This document shows, one piece after another, positions 31,298-38,390 of a stretch of 38,390 nt of DNA. How positions within the stretch are numbered: the stretch's first letter is position 1; each line of letters begins with the position of its first letter. The notes under the pieces are model-generated. The model worked only from the letters and a program-made list of their open reading frames with translations, was not told where the DNA came from and ran no database searches. A program made the translations under genes and the position numbers. The DNA comes from Nostoc sp. LPT (lineage in GTDB: Bacteria; Cyanobacteriota; Cyanobacteriia; Cyanobacteriales; Nostocaceae). The stretch covers positions 1 through 38,390 of the forward strand of contig NZ_JABXKF010000131.1 of assembly GCF_017115165.1 (NCBI RefSeq), in the 5' to 3' direction.

Positions 31298-33250
31298 ATG
31301 CAAATCCCCCGCTTGCACCCAGACACAATTGAGTCAGTTAAACAACGGGCTGATATTGTAGATGTCGTCTCTGAATACGTAGTTTTACGCAAACGAGGAA
31401 AGGATTTCGTCGGTTTGTGCCCCTTCCATGATGAGAAATCTCCCAGTTTCACCGTCAGCCAGACCAAGCAAATGTACTATTGCTTTGGCTGTGAAGCTGG
31501 GGGAAATGCGATTAAGTTTGTCATGGAGTTGGGAAAGCGTTCTTTTGCTGACGTGGTGCTGGATTTAGCACGGCGTTACCAAGTACCTGTGCAAACTCTC
31601 GAACCCGAACAACGCCAAGAATTACAGCGTCAGCTATCTTTGCGTGAGCAGTTATATGAAGTTCTGGCAACGTCCGCCCAGTTTTATCAACACGCCCTTA
31701 GACAATCTCAAGGGCAAAAAGCACTTCAATATTTGCAATCTAACCGCCAATTCAAAGAAGAAACTATACAGCAATTTGGTTTAGGTTACGCCCCCGCAGG
31801 TTGGGAAACTCTCTATCGTTATTTAGTCGATGATAAACATTACCCAGTGCAAATTCTGGAAAAAGCGGGATTGATTAAGCCACGCCGGGAAGGAGGTGGT
31901 TATTATGATGTATTTCGCGATCGCTTGATGATTCCCATCCGCGATGTCCAAGGGCGTGTCATTGCCTTTGGTGGGAGAACTCTGACTGATGAGCAGCCTA
32001 AATATCTGAATTCGCCAGAAACTGAACTTTTTAGTAAAGGTAAAACATTATTCGCCCTCGATCGAGCCAAAGGTGGGATTTCTCAACTCGATCAAGCGGT
32101 GGTGGTGGAGGGATATTTTGATGCGATCGCTCTCCATGCTGCTGGTATTAATAACGCCATTGCCTCTCTCGGTACGGCATTAAGCTTAGAACAAGTCCGG
32201 TTAATATTACGTTACACTGAATCGAAACAATTAGTACTAAATTTTGATGCTGATAAAGCTGGAACCAATGCAACCGAACGGGCGATCGGTGAAATTGCCG
32301 AATTAGCATATAAGGGCGAAGTTCAGCTAAAAATTCTCAATTTACCCGATGGTAAAGATGCTGATGAATACTTGCACAAGCGAACTCCTGAAGATTATGG
32401 AGAACTGCTAAAAAATGCGCCACTTTGGCTAGACTGGCAGATTCAGCAAATTATTCAAGACCGAGACTTAAAACAGGCTACTGATTTTCAGCAAGTAACT
32501 CAGCAAATAGTCAAATTACTTAAAAATATAGCTAACAGCGATACACGAAATTATTATGTTTCTTATTGTGCTGAAATACTCAGCTTGGGAGATACCAGAC
32601 TCATACCTCTACGAGTCGAAAATCTGCTAACTCAAATTGCTCCGGCTGCGGCTACATACTCTAAGCCCGTGTCAGCGAAGAAAGCATGGGGAGGTGGTAA
32701 ATCTCCACTGCCTTCCAACTCCTCACTCCCCACAGAACGCAGCCTTTTAGAACACGCAGAGGCGTTATTATTGCGAATTTTCTTGCATTGTCCCGAACAG
32801 CGTCAAATAATTGTTGACGAACTAGAGGAGCGAGATTTGCAATTTAGCCTTTCCCACCACCGATTTTTATGGCAACAGATTTTAGAAATTTCATCCGGTG
32901 ATGGAGAGACGAAAAACTTTGCGTCTCTACCAAATTTAATTTCCCGCCTGCAAGATCGGTTCTTAGAATTTGACAGCGAGAGCGGGTTAATTTCCCATTT
33001 ATTTCATGTGGATGAAAAAAACCAAAAAGAAATACTGCGGACTCCACAAGTAGTTCAAGCTGCGATCGCTTGTATGGATTTAGTGATGCTTGAAAAACGC
33101 TATCGTCACTTTTTGGAACTATGGCAACAAACCGATCCAGAAGCTGAACCAGAGCGCTATCAATATTATTATCAGGCTTTCTACGCTGAAAAAATCAAGC
33201 TTCAACAAATAGACCGACAACGTTTATTTTCCATCACAGAGCTAAGTTGA
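31298..33250 (+). CDS. dnaG: DNA primase
   Basis: The replicative primase, about 650 residues from MQIPRLHPDTIESVKQRADI. It has an N-terminal CHC2 zinc finger (CPFHDEKSPSFT, then YYCFGCEAGG), the RNA-polymerase domain with PIRDVQGRVIAFGGRTL, the Toprim motifs VVEGYFDAI and FDADKAGTNA, and a C-terminal helical DnaB-binding domain. It makes RNA primers at the replication fork. An ATG six codons upstream (31280) lies within the tandem repeat; the second Met is preferred. Housekeeping gene, so it anchors this end of the window as chromosomal. Confidence 0.95.
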   Translation: MQIPRLHPDTIESVKQRADIVDVVSEYVVLRKRGKDFVGLCPFHDEKSPSFTVSQTKQMYYCFGCEAGGNAIKFVMELGKRSFADVVLDLARRYQVPVQTLEPEQRQELQRQLSLREQLYEVLATSAQFYQHALRQSQGQKALQYLQSNRQFKEETIQQFGLGYAPAGWETLYRYLVDDKHYPVQILEKAGLIKPRREGGGYYDVFRDRLMIPIRDVQGRVIAFGGRTLTDEQPKYLNSPETELFSKGKTLFALDRAKGGISQLDQAVVVEGYFDAIALHAAGINNAIASLGTALSLEQVRLILRYTESKQLVLNFDADKAGTNATERAIGEIAELAYKGEVQLKILNLPDGKDADEYLHKRTPEDYGELLKNAPLWLDWQIQQIIQDRDLKQATDFQQVTQQIVKLLKNIANSDTRNYYVSYCAEILSLGDTRLIPLRVENLLTQIAPAAATYSKPVSAKKAWGGGKSPLPSNSSLPTERSLLEHAEALLLRIFLHCPEQRQIIVDELEERDLQFSLSHHRFLWQQILEISSGDGETKNFASLPNLISRLQDRFLEFDSESGLISHLFHVDEKNQKEILRTPQVVQAAIACMDLVMLEKRYRHFLELWQQTDPEAEPERYQYYYQAFYAEKIKLQQIDRQRLFSITELS

Positions 33251-33531
33251 CACAATAACAATACTTTCAGTCTTCACTCTTTGCTAACTCTCCCGATTGA
33301 ATCTTCATCAACACTCAATTCTTTAACCATTGACTACTGACCCAGCGATGTATTGAACAATTTCACGGCTTGCTCCTGCTAGATCGAGTAAGCTGGCTGT
33401 TACAGCTTTGTTAATCCCTTAGCTGGTTAGTAGGTGAAGTATCTTTCTAGTGCTAGGGTTCAATATTTCACTAGCTTTTTGGCTTTTGCTGTTATGGATG
33501 GTTTCTTCAACATCAAAATAGCGCACCTGCG
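33251..33531. other. Gene-free stretch after dnaG
   Basis: 281 nt with no convincing gene in any frame; short stop-rich frames suggest decayed DNA. No T-rich hairpin obviously terminates dnaG. Confidence 0.5.
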
Positions 33532-33831
33532 ATGATTCAAAAGGCAAAAGAAAATTATTCCCCTATCCGCTTTGATGTTGTGGATGCGACAAATTTTCAA
33601 GTTAAACAGCCTTCTGCTCAAAGACTGGTTGAGCGATTAACTCAACGCTTTGAGCAAATTGCCCAATTTCCATTATCGGGTCGCATTGTCCCAGAATTTG
33701 AAACTAAGCAGATTAGAGAAGTTATTGAAGGCTCTTATCGCATTATTTATTATATTAAGTCTGATCAAATTGATGTTCTTGCTGTTCTTCATGGTTTTCA
33801 ACAAATCGAATCTATCATTGATGAAACTTGA
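33532..33831 (+). pseudogene. Chimera: methyltransferase fragment fused to ParE/RelE-type toxin
   Basis: A 99-codon open frame in two unrelated parts. Residues 1-27 (MIQKAKENYSPIRFDVVDAT then NFQVKQP) match the SAM-binding beta2-beta3 region of a class I methyltransferase. From about residue 28 (SAQRLVERLTQRFEQIAQFP, LSGRIVPEF, IREVIEGSYRIIYYI) it is the C-terminal three quarters of a ParE/RelE toxin. The usual ParE N-terminal strand and helix are missing. No antitoxin gene is adjacent. It most likely arose by deletion; whether it is expressed is unknown. Confidence 0.75.
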
Positions 33832-33858
33832 TTCTTTGTCAGGAACTTTGAATAATGC

Positions 33859-34059
33859 TTACTTGGGTATGAGGTATGGGAGTTTTAATCGTTTGAACTC
33901 TAAAGTGATTTCACTTGCTAAAAAATCATTAATCTCTTCACGATCTCCTACTGGCTACATTTCACCAATTACCCCATCGTGCAGTTCATAACATCCGCCG
34001 TCTGGTTTCCAATTCAGGAATTCTTCAAAAGTGACTGTTTTTGGTAAAGCTTGAAACAT
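33859..34059 (-). pseudogene. Broken Uma2-family (DUF820) nuclease gene
   Basis: The minus-strand frame begins MFQALPKTVTFEEFLNWKPD then GGCYELHDGVIGEM, a typical Uma2 N-terminus. It then hits TAG and continues in frame with PVGDREEINDFLASEITLEF and LPYLIPK before TAA (33859-33861). After that stop ALFKVPDKES still fits Uma2, overlapping the end of the toxin frame. The C-terminal catalytic part is missing, so this is a remnant of a PD-(D/E)XK-type protein. Confidence 0.75.
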
Positions 34060-34241
34060 CACACTTACTCCTGACTCTGGTTTAAAGTTTAGCAAAATTA
34101 CTTCGTATCACATCAGTTGACCCTCAGATATGCGGCTTCTTCAAGAAATCGGGGATCTAAGTCCAGATAAAATCTCGGTAGAGAACGCCAAAACAAGGAA
34201 TCCGTAAGATTTGGCAAAATTTTGTTTCTATTTTGGAAACA
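34060..34241. other. Dispersed cyanobacterial repeat tract
   Basis: Contains TTCTTCAAGAAATCGGGGAT near 34137-34156, a motif I associate with dispersed cyanobacterial intergenic repeats. No gene seen. Confidence 0.45.
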
Positions 34242-34403
34242 ATGTCAATTCCGGTCAATGAACGTTATAAACTCAACGTTGGAATCAGAAAGAGATTTAT
34301 TAAACCAGCGAACAGTTATCAGGCGTATGGTGAGGGATTTAAACCTGTCACCAAAGCGTTCGACTTTGTTTATGGGAGACTTCAACCTCAAGAACAAAAT
34401 TGA
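34242..34403 (+). CDS. Possible 53-residue protein
   Basis: The frame MSIPVNERYKLNVGIRKRFI ... ending RLQPQEQN is basic and protein-like in composition, but it has no ribosome binding site and no recognised family. Overlapping frames on both strands are of similar length, so this may be chance or a gene fragment in decayed DNA. Confidence 0.3.
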   Translation: MSIPVNERYKLNVGIRKRFIKPANSYQAYGEGFKPVTKAFDFVYGRLQPQEQN

Positions 34404-34477
34404 TAATTGATATCTGTAAAATAATTCAACCATAAATATCTAAACCCAAGTAACTCATAGGTTATTGAGGCTTCAGC

Positions 34478-37400
34478 ATGAACAAGCTCGCTAAGTTTCA
34501 GTTTAATTTTTGCTGCTCATCTCGTGTTTATCGTTATAGTTTAACTGCGTTATTGGGTGTGGTTTTGTTATCTGATACGGTGGGTGCAAAGGTTGGTGGT
34601 TTAGAGAACTATTCATCAAAGCGATCGCCAGAAATTCTATTAGATAAATATCGAGACAATTTCCCATATTTAGAAACTGGGGATAAGCAAGTATTACTGA
34701 GAAACTATCAGAATCAACAGCAAATTTATCTTGCACAGCAACCAGCGCCTACCCCATCAATTCCTTTGAATCCAGAGCAGCAAAAGTTATACGAACAGGG
34801 AGTCAAGCTGTTTCAAGAAGGAGAGAATTTACGAAAAAAAGGGAATAGAGAAGGATATAATCAGGCTATAAAGAAATATCAACAAGCATTAAAAATTGCT
34901 CAGGATATAGGACTGCGCCAAGAGGAAGCTGAGATAAACCAAAGGATTGGAGTAGTTTACTTTTTGCTTTTTGACAATAAAAATGCGCTTGAGTTCCACA
35001 AGAAAGCACTTTCAATCTTGCAAGAAGTAAATCAGCCTTTGCTGCAAGCATCTGCACTCAGTTTAATTGGTAACGTGTATGTCGGGATGGGCGAACATGA
35101 AAAAGCAATCGAACATTTCAACCAAGCACAGTCAAGTTTTCGGGCACAGAAGCAATTTGGTTTTGTAGCTATAACTTTAAACTCTATCTCTGATGCCTAC
35201 ATAAGATTAGGTCAGATGAAAAATGCTCTTAACTCCCTCAATTAAGCACTAGAAATTTATCGTACTACATTTAAAGACCCAGATAAAGAAGCTTATATTG
35301 TTGATAGGATTGCTTTCATTTATTCTCAAATAGGTGAATCTGATACAGCTTTACAATATTATAATCAAGCCCTAGATATTCAACGTAAAAGACGAGATTT
35401 ACTTGCACAAGCCAAAATTATGAGCCATATTGGTTCTCTTTATGGGAAACTGGGAAAACATCAACAGGCTTTGGAAGTTTTAAATAAAGCACTGAAAATC
35501 CAACAGTCAAAAGGTACATTAGTAGACCAAGGTTTAACCATTCAGGATATTGCTGGTGTTCATGATTCCTTGGGAAATTATCCGCAAGCAATTGAACAAT
35601 ACAAAAAAGCAAAGTTGCTCTTTCATCAAGCTGGTTGGACAACTTTAGAGTCACAGAGTATTGGACTCATTGTTAGTATTTATAGAAATTTTCTAGGTGA
35701 TAACCAAGAAGCACTGAAATATACAGATGAAGCACTTCAGCTTCAGCGTCAAGCTGGCGATAAAGAAGACGAAGCCTATACTCTTAACCAGCAAGCTGAT
35801 ATCTACCTTTTACAGGGAGATTATCAACTGGCATTAGACAGTTATAACCAAGCTTTGACAATTGAGCGCTCCATAACAAAAAATCCTAGAGCAGAAGCTC
35901 AGACTCTTGCTAATATTGCATTCCTTTACAATTTATTAGGCGATACTAACTCAAGCATCAAAACTTACACTCAGGCATTAGATATATATAAGAAGCTGGA
36001 TTATCAGGTTGGACAAGCAAAAGTTTTTAGATCAATTGGCAGTGTTTACCAACTAAATAGAAGGGACAAAGAGGCTCTCGAATCTTATAACCAAGCACTA
36101 TCGTTACATCGAAAACAAAATGATAATAGATCAGAAATTGCTACACTTTGGGGCATAGCAAAAACCCATAGGTCTCGGAAAGATTATGATAAAGCATTCG
36201 ATACTGCTAACCAAGCATTGGCATTATCGCAACAGTATGAATATTCTTTTAACATAACAGCTTCTCTCGGCATTATCGGTAGCATATACTTTGCCAAAAA
36301 CGACTATCAAAATGCATTAAATAGCTATAAAAATATTTTGGTAGATTATCGCAAAGCTGGATTGCGAATTAAGGAAGCTGAAACGTTAAACACAATGAGC
36401 ATTGCTTATGAGTTCCAGAAGCAGCATCAACAGGCGATATCTACGCTCAATGATGAACTAAAATTGCGACAAGATTTAAAAGATCGCACAGGAGAAGCAC
36501 AGGCACTTTACCAAATCGCCGTCAACCAACGCAATCTCGGAAAACTCGAAGCCGCACTTTCTAACATCCAAACTACAATCAACATTGTGGAAAGCATACG
36601 CGGTAATGTCCAAAGCGATGAACTGCGTACCTCATACTTCGCTACAGTGCAGAGTTACTACAAATTCTACATCGACTTGTTGATGCAATTGCACAAAAAA
36701 GACCCCGCAAAAGTATGCGAATTCAACATCCAAGACCTCAAAATCAAAGATAAATGCGATGCTGTTGCACTCCACATCAGCGAACGCGCCCGCGCTAGAA
36801 GTTTGGTAGAACTTTTAAAAGCAGGTAATGTCAATCTCCGTAAAGACGTTGATCCGCAACTCTTAGCAGAAGAACGTCGTTTGCAGAATAAACTGACATT
36901 GCAGGAAACGCGTTTATCAGACTTATTAAGTCAAAAAGGCTCATCTACTGAACTCATCAACAAAACCAACCAAGAAATCATCAATATTATCCAAGAATCA
37001 CAAAAACTCACCGCTAAAATCCGCGCCACAAACCCAGAACGTGCAGAATTAACAGACCCAGAAGACATCCTGCAATTACCAGGAATTCAACAGCAATTAG
37101 ATAAAGATACTATCCTGTTGCAATATTCCTTGGGTGAAAAACGCAGCTATTTATGGGTAGTCACTCCTAATTCTTTGGAAAGCTACGAACTCCCCGGACA
37201 AGAAAAGATAGTCGAAGCTGCAAAGCATTTGAATAGCCTTTTACAGCCAAAACAGTCACTACTGATTCAGGGAGGAACCCTAGAAGACAACGCCCAAACT
37301 TTTGCAAATACAGAGAAAGCCGCAGACGCACTCAGTCAACTTATCCTTAATGATGTAGCAGGGAAGTTAGGAAACAAACGTTTAGTCATCGTTGCAGATG

Positions 37401-38296
37401 GAATTCTACATCAAGTATCATTCGCAGCCTTAAATGAACCCAGAAAATCACCAACCAGCAACGAATATCAACCCCTAGTTGTGAATCATGAAATTGTCAA
37501 TCTTCCTTCAATATCTAGCATTGCAACTCACAGAAAAAAACTCAAAACACGCGACGTTGCACCCAAAACCCTAGTTGTCCTCGCAAATCCTGTATTTAGT
37601 GCTGATGATACACGGTTGAAGAATGATAAACCCTCATCTGTAGAAAACAACCTCGACCGTTCAGCTTTAGAAACTTTAAGAAACACTAATCAGGTTTTAG
37701 AACCACTACCAGGTACGCAAGCAGAGGGAGAAGCAATTCTCGAACTGGTGAATTCTCCTAATAACAAGCTTTCCGCTTTTGGGTTAGATGCTAACTACAA
37801 CTTTGCAACCAGCAAACAGTTACGTCAATATCGCTATCTGCTATTTGCAACTCACGGGATTTTCAACACAGTAAACCCAGCCTTATCAGGTATCGTGCTG
37901 TCTCTGGTAGATAAACAAGGTAAACCCCAAACCAGAAGCTTTTTGCGACTCAACGATATTTTCAACCTCGACTTACCAGCAGAGTTGATAGTGCTGAGTG
38001 CTTGTGAAAGTGGTCGAGGCGAGGATGTCCAAGGTGAAGGGCTAGTGGGATTGACAAGAGGCTTTATGTATGCAGGTGCAGCTAGAGTCACCGTGTCTCT
38101 GTGGAAAGTCAATGATAAATCTACCAAGGAGTTAATGATTGCATTCTACAAACAGATATTGGAACAAAATAAATCTCCCGCCGCCGCCCTTAATTTTGCC
38201 CAACGCCAAATGTGGCAAAGGAAAGATTTGCAAAATCCAGCTTGGAAACATCCCCGTTATTGGGCGGCTTTCACTCTGCAAGGGGAGTGGCGGTGA
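34478..38296 (+). pseudogene. Secreted TPR-CHAT protein, interrupted by one in-frame TAA
   Basis: A 1272-codon frame (plus final stop) with one internal TAA (35243-35245). N-terminus: a signal-like hydrophobic segment (YSLTALLGVVLLSDTVGA). Then about a dozen TPR units (Y-x-Q-A-L-x-I patterns), a helical linker (about 770-870), and a C-terminal CHAT caspase-like protease domain with His1126 (FATHGIFN) and Cys1176 (LSACESGRG), both catalytic residues kept. The stop falls where a TPR unit reads NSLN-stop-ALEIYR, so Gln (CAA) is expected. Downstream, translation could restart at ATG 35420, giving a 958-residue protein without signal peptide and early TPRs. CHAT proteins are proteases used in cell-death and signalling systems. 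Confidence 0.85.
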
Positions 38297-38390
38297 ATAT
38301 TTAATTGACCTTTCCCTAACCCTCTCCTTTTAGGAGCTACCGTGTACACACAAGTCGAATTTCTTCTTAAATCCCAAAGATTACCTACTT
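38297..38390. other. Window end, no gene seen
   Basis: 94 nt after the CHAT gene; no terminator or gene start can be supported before the window edge. Confidence 0.5.

Noticed and set aside
4834..35245. TAA reassigned to Gln in this genome
   Set aside because: Many intact genes here, including the 16303 and 17328 genes and several right-arm genes, end normally at TAA, so global reassignment is not tenable.

Overview
The window looks like the chromosome of a filamentous, probably Nostocales-type, cyanobacterium. Directly visible support: many HIP1 octamers (GCGATCGC), several short tandem repeat blocks between genes (GGGGCA-type and GTCATTG-type heptamers), and Nostoc-like palindromic repeats. 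Supporting gene content: a microviridin locus and a TPR-CHAT protein. The genus is an inference; there is no rRNA or other marker here.

Layout. (1) 1-2313: a secreted small protein and a glutamine synthetase family enzyme. (2) 2464-5115: a microviridin (graspetide) locus with a three-core precursor, an intact MdnC-type ligase, and an MdnB-type ligase interrupted by one in-frame TAA. No transporter or acetyltransferase is nearby. (3) 5703-9959: a mostly minus-strand redox group (nitroreductase, SnoaL-like protein, Old Yellow Enzyme, SDR, thioredoxin) with a divergent ArsR regulator and a clear palindrome in the thioredoxin/ArsR gap. (4) 10014-15172: LtrA-like protein, an MFS exporter behind a 23-bp-arm inverted repeat, and a sulfonate-type binding lipoprotein with a TauD-type dioxygenase.

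(5) 15604-29548: a roughly 14-kb mobile island. Its left arm is a tightly coupled minus-strand operon of nine genes (LamG tail-fibre-like protein, Pro-rich 631-aa protein, small beta-rich proteins, HTH protein, TM/coiled-coil protein). In the middle are a minimal tyrosine recombinase and small unknown genes. A phage-type control region follows: an XRE repressor facing four related operator-like palindromes. The right arm is a plus-strand run of very small genes that ends in an IS110-family DEDD transposase. I recognise no terminase, portal, major capsid or replication protein, so this is either a degraded or unusual prophage/satellite, or a family of integrative element that has not been described. 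The most interesting signal is the 276-nt non-coding stretch directly upstream of the DEDD transposase. It folds on paper into short hairpins plus two related tandem stem-loops with internal loops, the architecture expected of an IS110 bridge RNA.

(6) 29780-33250: a two-domain cell-wall hydrolase divergent from dnaG. (7) 33251-34477: decayed DNA with a methyltransferase-ParE chimera and a broken Uma2 gene. (8) 34478-38296: a secreted TPR-CHAT protein with a single in-frame TAA at a Gln position of a TPR repeat. All calls come from reading the sequence; no database search or folding program was run.
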